A DNA stretch of 64,000 bases from Campylobacterales bacterium (GCA_026390115.1 JAPLGO010000016.1:184548-248547), one strand, 5' to 3'; positions 42,732-53,702 are shown, counted from the stretch's first letter. Notes: a model not told the origin generated them from the letters alone. Program-made: numbers and translations.

Positions 42732-44096
42732 TTGAATAGAAGAGATAATAAATCCTCGTTAGGGGTACTGTTAATATTTGGTTTGATTATAGGTGCGGGT
42801 GCTTATGTATATAAATCCTCTTCATTTGAGAGAAATGCTCCAGAGATAAAGATAAATAATAATGGGCATTGGAATTTAAAAGACCCACTAGAAGTATCTA
42901 TTGATGATGCCAGCGGTATAAAATCATATAAAATTAAGTTAAAAACAGCAAATGGCGAGGTTGATTTAAATCATGAGCAGTTTATGACTCCTAGTGAAAA
43001 GGTAAGTGTAAAAATTAAACTCCCAAGCAATGCTCAAAGCATGGAGGATAAAACGATATCAATCGCCGTAGAGGCTCTTGATGGAAGTAAGTGGAATTTT
43101 TTTAATGGCAACTGGGCAACAGCTGAATTTAAACTAGCCATAGATAAAAGAAAACCGCTTTTAAATATTTTAGGAAATTCATACAAGATATCTAAAGGCG
43201 GCTCTGCATTAGTTGTTTTTAAAGCAGTTGATGAGAATATGAAAGAGTTATATATTGAGGTAGGCGATAAAAAGTTTTTTGCAGAACCTTTTTATAAAGA
43301 GGGCTATTATATTTCGCTTATTGCATGGTCGATTTTGAATCAAGATTTTAAGGCTAATTTGGTTGCAAAAGATTATGCAGGAAACACTTCTTTGGTCTAT
43401 ATTCCTCTCTATTTACAGCCAAAAGAGTATAAAGTTTCAAATATTAAACTAGACGATAGATTTTTAAAAGGAAAAATTGCTGAGCTCGCATCCGAGTTTG
43501 AAGAGACGCAAGGTGTGGATGATTCAATTCAGCAGTTTAAGATTATCAACGAAAAAATAAGAGAAAAAAATGAGAAACTAATTCATAGTATAACATCAAA
43601 AGTGCCTGACAAGATGATTAGTGATTTTAGCATAGTGCCAATGTACCCGCTAAGAAATGGTCAAGTAGTTGCACAATATGGTGATTATAGAAAATATAGT
43701 TATAACGGTGCAGAAGTGAGTGAATCATATCACATGGGACTAGATTTGGCTAGCAATGCTATGTCAGAAATTATTCCTAAAGACAAAGGCGAAATTGTTT
43801 ATGCGGATTATAACGGACTGTATGGGAATATGCCTATAGTTAGTCATGGGTTAGGACTCTATACAATTTATGGACATTGCTCAAGCGTTAATGTAACCGC
43901 AGGAACTTTTATAGATGAAAATACAGTGATAGCCAATACAGGGAAAAGCGGCTATGCTATGGGTGACCATCTTCATTTTGGTGTTTTGGTTCAGGGCATA
44001 GAGGTTCGTCCTCAAGAGTGGATGGATGCTGAGTGGATTAAGCTAAATATAACAGATGTAATTAAAAGTTCAAAAGCTATGATAGAGAAAATTTAG
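42732..44096 (+). CDS. M23 (LytM) peptidoglycan peptidase
   Basis: A 454-residue membrane-anchored endopeptidase. It starts at TTG, has one N-terminal membrane anchor (about residues 11-26), a long beta-rich periplasmic region and a LytM domain. The zinc ligands are visible in SYHMGLDLAS (His and Asp) and GDHLHFGV (HxH). Such enzymes trim cross-links and set helical cell shape in this phylum (Csd/Pgp proteins). The order M23-lpxC-tsaB-thrB agrees with C. jejuni. Active-site residues are intact. Confidence 0.9.
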   Translation: MNRRDNKSSLGVLLIFGLIIGAGAYVYKSSSFERNAPEIKINNNGHWNLKDPLEVSIDDASGIKSYKIKLKTANGEVDLNHEQFMTPSEKVSVKIKLPSNAQSMEDKTISIAVEALDGSKWNFFNGNWATAEFKLAIDKRKPLLNILGNSYKISKGGSALVVFKAVDENMKELYIEVGDKKFFAEPFYKEGYYISLIAWSILNQDFKANLVAKDYAGNTSLVYIPLYLQPKEYKVSNIKLDDRFLKGKIAELASEFEETQGVDDSIQQFKIINEKIREKNEKLIHSITSKVPDKMISDFSIVPMYPLRNGQVVAQYGDYRKYSYNGAEVSESYHMGLDLASNAMSEIIPKDKGEIVYADYNGLYGNMPIVSHGLGLYTIYGHCSSVNVTAGTFIDENTVIANTGKSGYAMGDHLHFGVLVQGIEVRPQEWMDAEWIKLNITDVIKSSKAMIEKI

Positions 44097-44118
44097 TTAA
44101 ATTTCAAAAGGAAATTTC

Positions 44119-45003
44119 ATGTATCAAACAACTATAAAAAAGGCTGTTGAGCTGGTTGGAATAGGTCTTCACAAAGGTTCTCCGGTTAGATTGCGCTTAG
44201 AACCGCTAGAGAAAAATAGTGGAATTATCTTTTATCGAAGTGATGTGGATGTCTCTATAGCTTTAACTCCTGCAAATGTTATTGATACAAAAATGGCAAC
44301 TGTAATAGGCAAGGATAACTATGTAATTTCAACTATTGAACATCTCCTATCGGCTGTTTATGCTTACGGCATTGATAATTTAAGAGTGATAGTAGATGCG
44401 GATGAAGTTCCTGTTATGGATGGAAGCAGTGCAAGTTACTGCATGCTTTTGGATGAAGCCGGCATAAAAGAGCTGGATGCACCAAAAAAAATAATGAGAA
44501 TAAAAAAAGATATTATGGTTCAAGAGGGCGATAAGTATGTAAAACTATCGCCATCTCCTGATTTGAAATATGGATTTACTATAAAATTTGCCCATCCTGT
44601 TATAAACAAGCAAGAGTTCGTTTTAAAATTTACAAAAGAAAACTATAAAAACGAGATAGCAAGAGCTAGAACTTTTGGTTTTTTGCATGAAGTACAGTAT
44701 CTTCGCTCAAAAGGGTTGGCTCTCGGCGGCTCACTTGATAATGCAATCGTTTTAGATGATAAAAAAGTACTAAATCCTGAGGGTTTGAGATTTACGGATG
44801 AATTTGTAAGACATAAAATATTGGATGCCATCGGTGACATGTCTCTTATCGGCATGAATTTTATCGGAAATTATGAAGCGATGGCAGGCAGTCATGATTT
44901 AAATCATAAATTAACGCTTGAATTACTAAAAGATACAGAAAATTATGAAGTGATAGAGCTTGTAGGCGAAAAAACTGCGGAGTTAGAAAAAGCGTATGCC
45001 TAA
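44119..45003 (+). CDS. lpxC: UDP-3-O-acyl-GlcNAc deacetylase LpxC
   Basis: A 294-residue zinc deacetylase, the committed step of lipid A synthesis. It has [15 protein letters not shown] (about 13-27), the zinc His in [17 protein letters not shown] (about residue 78), [25 protein letters not shown] (second His and Asp) and [10 protein letters not shown] (catalytic His). Length is typical. GGA precedes the ATG. The last eight bases overlap tsaB. Confidence 0.97.
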   Translation: MYQTTIKKAVELVGIGLHKGSPVRLRLEPLEKNSGIIFYRSDVDVSIALTPANVIDTKMATVIGKDNYVISTIEHLLSAVYAYGIDNLRVIVDADEVPVMDGSSASYCMLLDEAGIKELDAPKKIMRIKKDIMVQEGDKYVKLSPSPDLKYGFTIKFAHPVINKQEFVLKFTKENYKNEIARARTFGFLHEVQYLRSKGLALGGSLDNAIVLDDKKVLNPEGLRFTDEFVRHKILDAIGDMSLIGMNFIGNYEAMAGSHDLNHKLTLELLKDTENYEVIELVGEKTAELEKAYA

Positions 45004-45454
45004 GAGCGTAGATATAGTTTTAATAGCTCTCTCTTCTCCTATTTTATTGGGAATTTATGAAAATAATACTCTTATAGATTTTATAAGCTCTCAAGAGAAA
45101 AGTTCGTACGTATTACCAAAAATATTTGATGAACTATTTAAAAAATATAAAATTGAAAAACTTTTTTATGCAAACGGTCCGGGAAGCTTTATGGCTATAA
45201 AAGTTTCATATATTTTCTTAAAATCTATCAGCATCTTAAAAAATATTCCACTCTTTGCAACAGATGCCTTTTATTTTAATGAAAACAGTCCTATAAAAGC
45301 GATTGGAAAGCTATATTTTGTTAAAGTTTCGTCAGAAATAAAAACTCAAAAGTTAGAAACGGTTCAAGAGGCAGATTTTCGCCTCCCAGGAGAACTTGAT
45401 TATAACGAGTTTAGCACAGCAACAGCACCACTTTACATGATAGCTGCTGTTTGA
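44996..45454 (+). CDS. tsaB: TsaB-like protein of tRNA t6A synthesis (short form)
   Basis: A 152-residue protein matching only the N-terminal half of the ASKHA fold of TsaB, the partner of TsaD in threonylcarbamoyl-adenosine formation. The clearest sign is [18 protein letters not shown] (about residues 58-75), which aligns with the GPGSFTGLR motif. The usual length is about 220; a short form is what I recall for this locus in Campylobacter, so I regard it as functional. Position between lpxC and thrB supports the call. Confidence 0.78.
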   Translation: MPKSVDIVLIALSSPILLGIYENNTLIDFISSQEKSSYVLPKIFDELFKKYKIEKLFYANGPGSFMAIKVSYIFLKSISILKNIPLFATDAFYFNENSPIKAIGKLYFVKVSSEIKTQKLETVQEADFRLPGELDYNEFSTATAPLYMIAAV

Positions 45455-45470
45455 AGAAAGGGAGAAGATT

Positions 45471-46352
45471 GTGATAGTAAGCGTACCGGCAACGAGTGCA
45501 AATTTAGGTCCTGGATTTGATTCGTTGGGATTAGCAGTTGATTTACGTAATAGAGTTGAATTTCATCAGTCAAAATTTTTTAGTGTAAGCATTAAAGGTG
45601 AAGGTGAAAATAATCCTAGATTAAAAGGCAATAATCTTTTTATTAGTATATTTAACGACCATTTCAGTCGTTTAACCCAAAAGCAACAAAATTTTAAATT
45701 TACATTTTACAACCAAATCCCAATGTCGAGGGGTTTGGGTAGCTCTTCTGCGGTCATTGTCAGTGCAATTGCAAGTGCGCATGAAGCGGCAGGAATCAGA
45801 GTTTCAAAACGCCGAATTTTAAATCATGCGCTTTTTTATGAATCGCATCCAGACAATATTACACCGGCGGTTATGGGCGGCTTTAATGTTGCTACTGTTG
45901 AAAAAAACAAGGTGTTTTCTCAAAAAAAACATCTTCCTGATTATATAAAAGCTGTAGTTGTTATTCCAAATAAACAGATGAATACATTGAAGGCAAGAAC
46001 ACTTTTGCCAAAATCCTACTCTAAAGAAAATGCGATTTACAATCTGTCTCATACTGCCCTGAGTGTTGGGGCATTTTTTAATGAGGATTGGGAGATGTTA
46101 AAGCTTGCATCCCAAGATAGATTCCATCAAAAGGCAAGAATGAAAACATTGCCGGAACTCTTTAACGTGCAAAAGGCTGCTTATGAAAGTGGGGCGCTTA
46201 TGAGTACACTCTCAGGAAGTGGGTCGACATTTTTCAACATGGTGTATGATGAGGATGCGGTAGATATATCAACTAAATTAACTCAAAAATTTCCAGAGTT
46301 TATAGTTAAAATATTAGATTTTGATAATAGTGGACTTATAATAGAGAAATAG
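45471..46352 (+). CDS. thrB: Homoserine kinase ThrB
   Basis: A 293-residue GHMP kinase that phosphorylates homoserine in threonine synthesis. The start is GTG after AGGGAG. Signatures are [20 protein letters not shown] (3-22), the ATP loop [15 protein letters not shown] (about 83-97) and [11 protein letters not shown] near the C-terminus. The pathway link is to asd at 2.6 kb, which supplies the semialdehyde precursor. Confidence 0.96.
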   Translation: MIVSVPATSANLGPGFDSLGLAVDLRNRVEFHQSKFFSVSIKGEGENNPRLKGNNLFISIFNDHFSRLTQKQQNFKFTFYNQIPMSRGLGSSSAVIVSAIASAHEAAGIRVSKRRILNHALFYESHPDNITPAVMGGFNVATVEKNKVFSQKKHLPDYIKAVVVIPNKQMNTLKARTLLPKSYSKENAIYNLSHTALSVGAFFNEDWEMLKLASQDRFHQKARMKTLPELFNVQKAAYESGALMSTLSGSGSTFFNMVYDEDAVDISTKLTQKFPEFIVKILDFDNSGLIIEK

Positions 46353-46383
46353 TCTCTATTAAATAAAGCAACTTTTAGATACA

Positions 46384-46647
46384 ATGGCGAAAAAATTTAA
46401 TCTACCTATCAGAATGTGTATCTCGTGTAGAGATAGACAAGCTCAAAATCAACTATTGAGATTTAAATGCATAGATGGTTCAATAGAGATTTTTGATGGA
46501 ATAGGTAGAAATTTTTACATATGTAAAAATTGTCTTACTCAAGATAAACAAGTTTTGAAAGCACTTATGCGACAATGCAGAAGTGGAGATAAAGATAAAT
46601 TTACGAACAGACTAAAGGAGATCATCGCTGATGATAGAAAAAGTTAG
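46384..46647 (+). CDS. YlxR/DUF448 family protein
   Basis: An 87-residue basic protein with the family start [18 protein letters not shown] (about residues 10-27) and a second Cys pair (YICKNC). YlxR proteins are RNA-binding and always sit by infB, but the precise function is unclear. It overlaps infB by 17 bp. Confidence 0.88.
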   Translation: MAKKFNLPIRMCISCRDRQAQNQLLRFKCIDGSIEIFDGIGRNFYICKNCLTQDKQVLKALMRQCRSGDKDKFTNRLKEIIADDRKS

Positions 46648-49243
46648 AGTACACGAAATTGCAAAAGAGCTAGGAATAGCTTCTAAAGATGTTCTGAAAA
46701 AAGCCACAGACATGGGTATGGATGTAAAATCTGCACAAAGTACGGTGAGCATGGAACAAGCTGATGAATTAATGAAATTTATAATGAATGGTGAACCGGC
46801 AGAACATGCACCAAGAGAGACAGAACAAGAATCTAAGAAAGCTATCAGTGATACTCCTAAAGAAACTCCTAGTAAAATAATTCAAACTGAATCTACTAAA
46901 AAAGTTGATATAAAAGCGGATAAAGTAGTAAATACGGAAGCTATTGAATTCGAGCCGAAAGAAAATATTAAAGAGGTCTTTGTAAATAAGATTGAAATTA
47001 GCTCAGAAGATAAAAATATAGTAGAAGAATCTAAGTCTACCGGAGTAACAGTAATACAACAGATTAAAAAATCCGGCTTAAAAATTGTTAAAAAGAATAA
47101 ACCGAAAGTTGAAGAAGTTTTTAGTGTTCCTGAAAAGCAAGCAAGTATCTCTTCATACGGAAAGATAAGTGCCGAAGTTTTAGAAGAGTTAGCACAAAAG
47201 AAAAAAGCAAAACAGGGTTCAGGAGTTGCTAAAAAGCAAGAGCAGGGCATTAAAATAGATATATTTGGCGGCACTATGAGTGAAGTATCTATGGATTTGG
47301 ATGATCAAATAGTTCTGTTGGATTTAAACTCTACTGAGAGAGCAAAACTACCGGTTGAAGAGCCTAGAAAACCAAGAGAGCAGAAGCCGGTTGGAAGAAA
47401 TGCAAATAAAAAAGCAGGTAGCAAAGGCAAAAAAGTTTCTCGAGATAAAAGAAAAACATATGCAAAAAACAAACCTGAAGATGTAGTTATAACGCATGTG
47501 GAGATACCTGAAGATATTCGTGTTTATGAATTTGCGGAAGCGCTCAACAGACCAATATCTGACATAATCAAAGTTCTTTTTGACCTTGGTTTAATGATGA
47601 CAAAAAATGATTTCCTAGGAAAAGATGAGATTGAAATTTTATCGGAAACATTTGATGTTGAAGTTTCTATAATCGACCCTAAAGATGCTTTTAATTACGA
47701 GAGTGACTTAAATGAAGAGATTGATGAAAATGCAACTGAGAGACCTCCCGTTATTACAATTATGGGACACGTAGACCATGGTAAAACTTCACTTTTAGAT
47801 GCAATTAGAAAAGCAAAAGTTACAGAGAGTGAAGCTGGTGGGATCACCCAGCATATCGGTGCTTACACGATAGAACAAAATGGAAAAGCAATAACATTTT
47901 TAGATACTCCTGGTCACGCGGCATTTAGTTCAATGCGTCAAAGAGGAACAGATTTAACCGACATTATAGTTATCGTTGTAGCCGCTGATGATGGTGTTAA
48001 ACCTCAAACAGATGAAGTTATTAAGCTAGCTAAAGAGTCGGGTGTTCCTGTGATTATAGCACTTAACAAAATGGATAAGGAGACGGCAAATCCTGATCAT
48101 GTTAAGGGCCAAATGGCAGAGAGAGGCTTAAATCCTGTAGAGTGGGGCGGAGATATAGAGTTCATTCCAATTTCTGCTAAAACAGGAATGGGTATTGATG
48201 CCTTACTAGAAAATATTTTAATTACTGCAGAGGTATTAGACCTTAAAGCGAATGAGGATGCAATGGCAAAAGCTGCTGTTGTTGAGTCTTCACTTGAAAA
48301 AGGCCGTGGTCCTGTTGCAACTGTGATTGTTCAAAACGGTACACTTAAAGTGGGTGATTATGTTGTTTGCGGGAGTGCATATGGTCGCGTTAAAGCACTT
48401 CTTGACGAAAATAAAAAACAGATAAACAATATAAAACCAAGTCATACGGCCGTTGTAGCAGGACTGAATGAAGTTCCGTCTTCCGGTGAAATAATGATGG
48501 CAATGAATAATGAAAAAGAGGCGAAAGAGTATGCACTTAAACGTCATGAATATGACAGACATAAAGAGCTCTCTCATAGTACAAAATCAACCTTAGAAGA
48601 CATGACTTCTATGATTGCAGAGGGTCGTCTAAAATCTCTTAAAATTGTTCTTAAAACAGATGTTCATGGTTCGTTAGAGGCCATCAAATCTGCACTGAAT
48701 GAGCTTAGAAATGAGGAAGTAAAAGTTAATGTTATCTCCTCAGGCGTTGGTGGAATAACAGAAAACGATGTTGAACTTGTTTCTAACAGTGAAAATTGTG
48801 TTCTTCTAGGCTTTAATGTTCGTCCTACAGGAAATGTGAAAGCTCTTGCAAAACAGAGAAATGTTGATATTAGAACTTACTCTATTATTTATCAACTTCT
48901 TGATGATATTACGGGAATGCTAACAGGTATGATGGCACCTAAATTTACAGAGACAAACACCGGTCAAGCTGAAGTTAGAAATACTTTTAAAGCACCAAAA
49001 GGCATGGTTGCAGGATGTGTTGTTGTGGATGGAAAACTTATTCGCGGAGGACTTGTCCGTGTTATCCGTGATGGTGTTGTTATCCACGAGGGAGAACTTA
49101 CTTCACTTAAACGCTTCAAAGATGATGTTGAAGAAATTGGAAACGGTTATGAGTGTGGAGTAATGATTAAGGGTTACGATGATGTAATCGTTGGTGATGT
49201 TATTGAAACATTCAAAAAAGTTGAGCAAAAAGTATCTCTGTGA
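46631..49243 (+). CDS. infB: Translation initiation factor IF-2
   Basis: An 870-residue GTPase that brings fMet-tRNA to the 30S subunit. It has an N-terminal IF2_N domain ([20 protein letters not shown]), a long charged, repetitive linker (about 55-270), a second IF2_N, the G domain with GHVDHGKTS (about 378), DTPGHAAF and NKMD, and two C-terminal domains ending near [12 protein letters not shown]. Size is usual for the phylum. The stop overlaps the GTG of rbfA. Confidence 0.98.
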   Translation: MIEKVRVHEIAKELGIASKDVLKKATDMGMDVKSAQSTVSMEQADELMKFIMNGEPAEHAPRETEQESKKAISDTPKETPSKIIQTESTKKVDIKADKVVNTEAIEFEPKENIKEVFVNKIEISSEDKNIVEESKSTGVTVIQQIKKSGLKIVKKNKPKVEEVFSVPEKQASISSYGKISAEVLEELAQKKKAKQGSGVAKKQEQGIKIDIFGGTMSEVSMDLDDQIVLLDLNSTERAKLPVEEPRKPREQKPVGRNANKKAGSKGKKVSRDKRKTYAKNKPEDVVITHVEIPEDIRVYEFAEALNRPISDIIKVLFDLGLMMTKNDFLGKDEIEILSETFDVEVSIIDPKDAFNYESDLNEEIDENATERPPVITIMGHVDHGKTSLLDAIRKAKVTESEAGGITQHIGAYTIEQNGKAITFLDTPGHAAFSSMRQRGTDLTDIIVIVVAADDGVKPQTDEVIKLAKESGVPVIIALNKMDKETANPDHVKGQMAERGLNPVEWGGDIEFIPISAKTGMGIDALLENILITAEVLDLKANEDAMAKAAVVESSLEKGRGPVATVIVQNGTLKVGDYVVCGSAYGRVKALLDENKKQINNIKPSHTAVVAGLNEVPSSGEIMMAMNNEKEAKEYALKRHEYDRHKELSHSTKSTLEDMTSMIAEGRLKSLKIVLKTDVHGSLEAIKSALNELRNEEVKVNVISSGVGGITENDVELVSNSENCVLLGFNVRPTGNVKALAKQRNVDIRTYSIIYQLLDDITGMLTGMMAPKFTETNTGQAEVRNTFKAPKGMVAGCVVVDGKLIRGGLVRVIRDGVVIHEGELTSLKRFKDDVEEIGNGYECGVMIKGYDDVIVGDVIETFKKVEQKVSL

Positions 49244-49596
49244 ACGAAGCGCAAGTAAAGTTAAAAAGAACAGAATCAATTCTATTAGAGTTGATTCCTG
49301 AGGCACTCGGCGCACTTAATGACAAAAGACTTCATGAATTAAATGTGATTGAAGTGAAGTGTTCTCGTGGCAAAAGTGACGCTAAAGTTTATCTTGATCC
49401 AGCTTCTTTTAGCGATGAAGAAAAAAAAACATACATTAGTTTACTTAAAAAAGCGCGTCCAATTATAGAAACTCACTGTTTAAAAGATCAAGGTTGGTAT
49501 CGTTGTCCAAATTTTACATTTGAATTTGACGAACAACTTAAAAAATCACAAAGCATGGAAGAACTTTTTAGAAAAATTGCAAAGGAACCACAATGA
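49240..49596 (+). CDS. rbfA: Ribosome-binding factor A
   Basis: A 118-residue KH-type protein that helps mature the 30S subunit. The start is GTG overlapping the infB stop. Segments [19 protein letters not shown] and the middle [12 protein letters not shown] (in place of the canonical DLSxAxVYVS) identify it by position and fold; it is a divergent family member. It overlaps rimP by four bases. Confidence 0.85.
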   Translation: MNEAQVKLKRTESILLELIPEALGALNDKRLHELNVIEVKCSRGKSDAKVYLDPASFSDEEKKTYISLLKKARPIIETHCLKDQGWYRCPNFTFEFDEQLKKSQSMEELFRKIAKEPQ

Positions 49597-50045
49597 GTTT
49601 AGAGAGCGACATAAAATCACTGGTTGAATCTTTAGATTTAGAGCTTTATGACACTGCCGTAGTCAATGAAAATGATGAAACAATTTTTCGTGTGAGTGTT
49701 GTCTCTGGCAAAACTACAGAAGATGGAAAAAAAGTCGGTGTAAACATGGACTCCTATGTCGAATTGACACATCTCATCTCGCCGCTGCTGGATGTTACTC
49801 CTCCACTTTCTGGTGAATATAGACTTGAAGTTGGCAGTCCGGGAATTGAGCGAAAATTAAATAATATAGGTCATTTTAAAAAATCAATAGGTGAAGATGT
49901 CTCAATCTTAATGTCAAATAAAGAGAAGTACAAAGGTAAGCTTTTAAGAGTAGAAGGTAATAAAATATTTTTAGAAGTTGACGCACAAGAGGTTGAGATA
50001 GATTACAGTGAAATCTCAAAAGCTAAAACATACTTTGAATGGTAA
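49593..50045 (+). CDS. rimP: Ribosome maturation factor RimP
   Basis: A 150-residue 30S maturation factor. It shows LELYDTAVVNENDETIFRVS (about 16-35), then SPLLDVTPPLSGEYRLEVGS and SPGIERKLNNIGHFKKSIGE (about 88-107), the family's PG[IL]ER block. The C-terminal half is a small beta barrel. Its end overlaps the ribD start by seven bases. Confidence 0.93.
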   Translation: MSLESDIKSLVESLDLELYDTAVVNENDETIFRVSVVSGKTTEDGKKVGVNMDSYVELTHLISPLLDVTPPLSGEYRLEVGSPGIERKLNNIGHFKKSIGEDVSILMSNKEKYKGKLLRVEGNKIFLEVDAQEVEIDYSEISKAKTYFEW

Positions 50046-51049
50046 TTGATAGTCACTTTTATATGAGCCAAGCCCTCAATGAGGCTTGGAAATATCAGGG
50101 TTTAACCTATCCAAACCCGGCAGTTGGTTGCACAATTGTTGGAAGAAATAACGAACTTTTAGCAGTGAATGCCCACCATAAAGCTGGAGAGCCCCATGCC
50201 GAAGTTTTTGCACTCAGAGATGCCTACTTCAAACTCACTAATGACACTTTCATTTTAAATATAAAATCTTCACACGAAATTCACAACTATCTTTTAGCAA
50301 ATCATAACGGCTGTTTTAGAGATATTTCACTTTATACAACACTAGAACCTTGCTCTCATGAAGGAAAAACACCATCATGTGCCTCGCTTATTTCAAACCT
50401 TGGCATTCAAAAAGTTTTTGTAGGTTCTCGTGATTTTAATGAAGATGCATCCGATGGCAATGCTATTTTGTCGGCATGTGGAGTTGAAGTTCAGGAGAGT
50501 GTTTTACAAAAAGAGTGTGATTCCTTACTTAAGCCTTTTGAGATGTGGAAAAAGAGTAAATTCGTGTTTTTTAAATGGGCGCAAAGGCTCAATGCAACAA
50601 CGGATGGCGGTGTGATAAGTTCAGAGAGTTCAAGAAAGAGAGTCCATGCCATGCGAGATGCGTGTGATTTACTTGTAATCGGCGGAAATACGGTACGCGT
50701 TGATAGGCCGACATTGGATGCAAGACTGGCAGATGGCAAAGCACCAGATATTTTAATCATTTCAAGAGAAAAAGAGTTTGATAAAACCATTCCTCTTTTT
50801 GGTGTTGCAAATAGAAAAGTAATCATTTCAGATAACTTCTCTACATGTCAAGAGTACAAAAATATCATGATTGAGGGAAGTTCAAAAATGTTTGAGCTCT
50901 CAAAATCAATTGTAGATTACTACTTGTGTTTTATAGCCCCATCATTTGGCGGGAGCAGCGGATTTGAAAATCAAGATGAAAAATTTGAAATTTTAAATAT
51001 ACAAAATGATGAGCAAGATATAATAATTTGGATGAAAAGGAAAATATGA
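50039..51049 (+). CDS. ribD: Riboflavin biosynthesis deaminase/reductase RibD
   Basis: A 336-residue bifunctional enzyme. The N-terminal deaminase has TYPNPAVGCTIVG (about 22-34), the zinc His in KAGEPHAEVFALRDA (about 45-59) and Cys residues in TTLEPCSHEGKTPSCASL (about 101-118). An insertion of about 20 residues separates the HAE and PC motifs. The C-terminal reductase (about 170-336) shows VIGGNTVRVDRPTLDARL. It makes 5-amino-6-ribitylamino-uracil phosphate from the GTP-derived pyrimidine. Confidence 0.92.
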   Translation: MVIDSHFYMSQALNEAWKYQGLTYPNPAVGCTIVGRNNELLAVNAHHKAGEPHAEVFALRDAYFKLTNDTFILNIKSSHEIHNYLLANHNGCFRDISLYTTLEPCSHEGKTPSCASLISNLGIQKVFVGSRDFNEDASDGNAILSACGVEVQESVLQKECDSLLKPFEMWKKSKFVFFKWAQRLNATTDGGVISSESSRKRVHAMRDACDLLVIGGNTVRVDRPTLDARLADGKAPDILIISREKEFDKTIPLFGVANRKVIISDNFSTCQEYKNIMIEGSSKMFELSKSIVDYYLCFIAPSFGGSSGFENQDEKFEILNIQNDEQDIIIWMKRKI

Positions 51050-51052
51050 ATT

Positions 51053-51790
51053 ATGCATAAAAGAGAAGAGAATATTAAAAAAGAAAAACAGAGTAAAATA
51101 GTTTCGATGTTCGATAATATCGCACCGACATATGATACTGCAAACCGTGTTATGAGCATGGGAGTTGACAAAAGTTGGAGAAGAAAAGCTTGTAATTTGG
51201 CATATAAATTTTATGCTGAAGATTCTATAGATAAAATTGTTGATGTGGCATGTGGAACGGGTGATATGATGGATTATTGGAGAAGTCGTGCAGAACTCAA
51301 CGGTATTGCAATTGGTGAAATTGTTGGAGTTGACCCGTCTGTTGGCATGGTGGATGTTGCACGCCAGAAATATCCTAAGTTTAACTACTGCATAGCAAAA
51401 GCGACAGAGATTCCTCTTGAAGATGCAACGGCCGATATTTTAAGTATTACCTACGGCATACGAAATGTTGTTGAGAGAGAAGCAGCACTTGGAGAGTTTA
51501 ACAGAGTACTTAAAAAAGATGGTTTGGTAGTTATATTGGAGTTTATGAGAAATGAGAATCCATCTTTTTTAGGAAAAATTAGAGACTTCTATATGAACAA
51601 AATCTTACCAAAAGTTGGCGGATTTATCTCTAAAAACCTTGAGGCTTATGAGTATCTGCCAAACTCTATCGGAGATTTCGCAACAGTGGATGGGATGAAA
51701 AAAGAGTTAGAAGAGGCAGGGTTTGCTATTCTTTATGCAAAAAGTTTCTCCATGGACATCTCTACGCTTTTAATTGCTCAAAAAAAATAG
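51053..51790 (+). CDS. ubiE: Menaquinone/ubiquinone methyltransferase UbiE/MenG
   Basis: A 245-residue SAM-dependent C-methyltransferase acting on demethylmenaquinone. The motif I loop is VDVACGTGDMMDYW (about 62-75). FDNIAPTYDTANRVMSMGVD (about 21-40) and ITYGIRNVVEREAAL (about 137-151) are the UbiE/COQ5 signatures. This phylum uses menaquinone, so MenG-type activity is inferred. A likely pathway partner is the deaminase at 54.6 kb. Confidence 0.95.
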   Translation: MHKREENIKKEKQSKIVSMFDNIAPTYDTANRVMSMGVDKSWRRKACNLAYKFYAEDSIDKIVDVACGTGDMMDYWRSRAELNGIAIGEIVGVDPSVGMVDVARQKYPKFNYCIAKATEIPLEDATADILSITYGIRNVVEREAALGEFNRVLKKDGLVVILEFMRNENPSFLGKIRDFYMNKILPKVGGFISKNLEAYEYLPNSIGDFATVDGMKKELEEAGFAILYAKSFSMDISTLLIAQKK

Positions 51791-51811
51791 TTCTCAGCCA
51801 AGGTCGAAGCT

Positions 51812-53074
51812 TTGAATGTTCTCAATGTATCTTCACTCAACGAGCAGATAAAAACCCTCCTAGAGACCAGTTTTTCTCATGTCTTCGTAGAGGGAGAAAT
51901 TTCCCGCATCACTTTTCACAATAGCGGGCACATCTATTTTACTCTAAAAGATGCAACTTCAACAATAAGTGCCGTGATGTTTAAGGGCAATGCCCAAAAG
52001 CTAAAATTCCAGCTCAAAGAGGGCTTGAAAGTCATTGTCGATGGAGCGGTAACTCTCTATACACCCCGCGGCGAATATCAGATAAACTGTTTTAACATCG
52101 AACCTGCAGGACGCGGCGCTTTGGCACTGGCGTATGAGCAGTTAAAACAAAAACTCTCATCTCAGGGCTACTTTGATCCATTACTCAAAAAAGAGCTTCC
52201 AAAATTTCCATCTCGCATAGCGCTTATCACTTCCGCAACAGGTGCCGCTTTGCAGGACATGCTGCGCGTTGCAAACAGCAGATATAGGCTTTTAGAAATA
52301 GATATTTATGATGTTCTAGTTCAAGGTGAGAGTGCTACTTTGGCAATTGCAAATGCCATCAGAGTGAGTGATATAAATGGGTATGACATCATCGTAATCG
52401 GTCGCGGTGGCGGAAGCATCGAGGATTTATGGGCATTTAATGAAGAGAGTGTTGCAGATGCAGTTTTTAGAGCAAAAACTCCGATTGTCTCTGCCGTAGG
52501 GCATGAGATAGATTGGGTAATAAGTGATTTTGTAGCAGACATGCGCGCACCGACTCCAAGTGCCGCCATGCAGATGATTTTGCCCGATACAAACGAGCTC
52601 TATCAATCTCTGGATTCATTAGCTTCACAGTTTTCACAGATGCTCTCTGGGAAAATTTTTAACAAGCAACAAGAGCTGACACATCTTCTAAACTCCTACT
52701 CGCAACACTCCATAGAAAAAAAACTGACTCAAAAAAAACAAGAGGTTAAACAGTTGAAGGAGATTTTTCTGCAAACAATCTCCTTCAAACATCAAAACTT
52801 TACAAAAGAGCATGAGCATGTAAAAATAAGATTTCCGCATGCAATAGATTCTATTATAAATCATAAGCTAAATCAACTTTCCAATCTTCAAAAGATGCTA
52901 GAATCCAACAATCCAAAATTTAAAAGCAGAAGCGGTTTTGCTCAAATATCACAAAACTCTAAGGTCATTAATCTGTCATCGCTAAATGTGGATGATATTT
53001 TTGATATCCAGAGTGCTGAAATAAATATAAGAGCAAAAGTGCTTCAAAAAAGCAATATAAAGGAAAAAAAATGA
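51812..53074 (+). CDS. xseA: Exodeoxyribonuclease VII large subunit
   Basis: A 420-residue nuclease subunit that degrades single-stranded DNA with XseB. It starts at TTG (NVLNVSSLNEQIKTLLETSF). An OB fold follows (VFVEGEISRITFHNSGHIYF, about 24-43), then the catalytic domain with LITSATGAALQDML, DIIVIGRGGGSIEDLWAFN (about 195-213) and VSAVGHEIDWVISDFVADMR. A coiled coil and short C-terminus complete it. It overlaps the next gene by ATGA. Confidence 0.96.
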   Translation: MNVLNVSSLNEQIKTLLETSFSHVFVEGEISRITFHNSGHIYFTLKDATSTISAVMFKGNAQKLKFQLKEGLKVIVDGAVTLYTPRGEYQINCFNIEPAGRGALALAYEQLKQKLSSQGYFDPLLKKELPKFPSRIALITSATGAALQDMLRVANSRYRLLEIDIYDVLVQGESATLAIANAIRVSDINGYDIIVIGRGGGSIEDLWAFNEESVADAVFRAKTPIVSAVGHEIDWVISDFVADMRAPTPSAAMQMILPDTNELYQSLDSLASQFSQMLSGKIFNKQQELTHLLNSYSQHSIEKKLTQKKQEVKQLKEIFLQTISFKHQNFTKEHEHVKIRFPHAIDSIINHKLNQLSNLQKMLESNNPKFKSRSGFAQISQNSKVINLSSLNVDDIFDIQSAEINIRAKVLQKSNIKEKK

Positions 53075-53670
53075 GTTATCCAACTTTTTTCGACACTATA
53101 GAAGTTATAAAAGTTAAAGACCCTTTGGCAAATGTTTTAGGTGCGTTTGAAAATGGCGAGTATGAATTCAATTACCTCGATGCTGTTAAATCGGCAGGAC
53201 ACAGCTGTCCAACGCTTGCAGGTGCGTATATTGTAACACTTATGGCTCTTAAAGCTCTTTATCCAAATGAAAGAGCCACCAGAGGTGATATAAAAGTTGA
53301 GTTTGCAGAACCACTTGAAGAAGGTGTTGCGGGAGTTATAGGAAATGTTGTTTCACAAATCACAGGTGCCACAGACAAGAGTGGTTTTAAGGGTTTACAG
53401 GGTAAATTTGCAAGACACTCTTTGATGTTTTTTGATGCAAAAATAAACGCATCCGCAAGATTTACAAGACTCAGCAACGGCAAAAGCGTAGATGTTAATT
53501 ACAACCCATCTTCCATTATGCCTAATCCACAGATGCAGCCGCTCATGCAAAAAATGATGAGCGGAAGTGCCACACAAGAAGAGATAAAAGAGTTCGGTGT
53601 TCTTTGGCAGGAGAGAGTGAAGAGAATCTTTGAAAATATAGAGAGTGTTGTAAAGGTTACGGAGTTATAA
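53071..53670 (+). CDS. FmdE-like protein
   Basis: A 199-residue protein with the motif SAGHSCPTLAGAYIVTL (about residues 36-52), like the GHxCPG segment of FmdE, encoded with molybdenum formylmethanofuran dehydrogenase in archaea. In bacteria the family is unassigned, with possible haem or metal binding through His and Cys. There is no signal peptide. The C-terminal Met/Pro-rich MPNPQMQPLMQKMMSG is unusual. It overlaps xseA by four bases but need not share its function. Confidence 0.68.
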   Translation: MSYPTFFDTIEVIKVKDPLANVLGAFENGEYEFNYLDAVKSAGHSCPTLAGAYIVTLMALKALYPNERATRGDIKVEFAEPLEEGVAGVIGNVVSQITGATDKSGFKGLQGKFARHSLMFFDAKINASARFTRLSNGKSVDVNYNPSSIMPNPQMQPLMQKMMSGSATQEEIKEFGVLWQERVKRIFENIESVVKVTEL

Positions 53671-53672
53671 AA

Positions 53673-53700
53673 TTTTTACATGCCTTTTGGCATGTAAAAA
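53673..53700. terminator. Hairpin between convergent FmdE-like gene and sppA
   Basis: Perfect 12-bp stem TTTTTACATGCC (53673-53684) and its complement (53689-53700) around a TTTT loop. It fills the 32-bp gap between the two stop codons. Both strands see U-rich 5' and A-rich 3' arms, the reverse of the classical layout, so it may stop read-through by folding or by Rho rather than as a standard terminator. Confidence 0.6.
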
Positions 53701-53702
53701 AA

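Noticed and set aside
44996..45454. tsaB as a truncated pseudogene
   Set aside because: The frame is intact, tightly overlapped with lpxC, and the short form at this locus agrees with what I recall from Campylobacter.
53673..53700. Classical intrinsic terminator
   Set aside because: The T-run is on the 5' side and the A-run on the 3' side on both strands; kept as a hairpin of uncertain mechanism.
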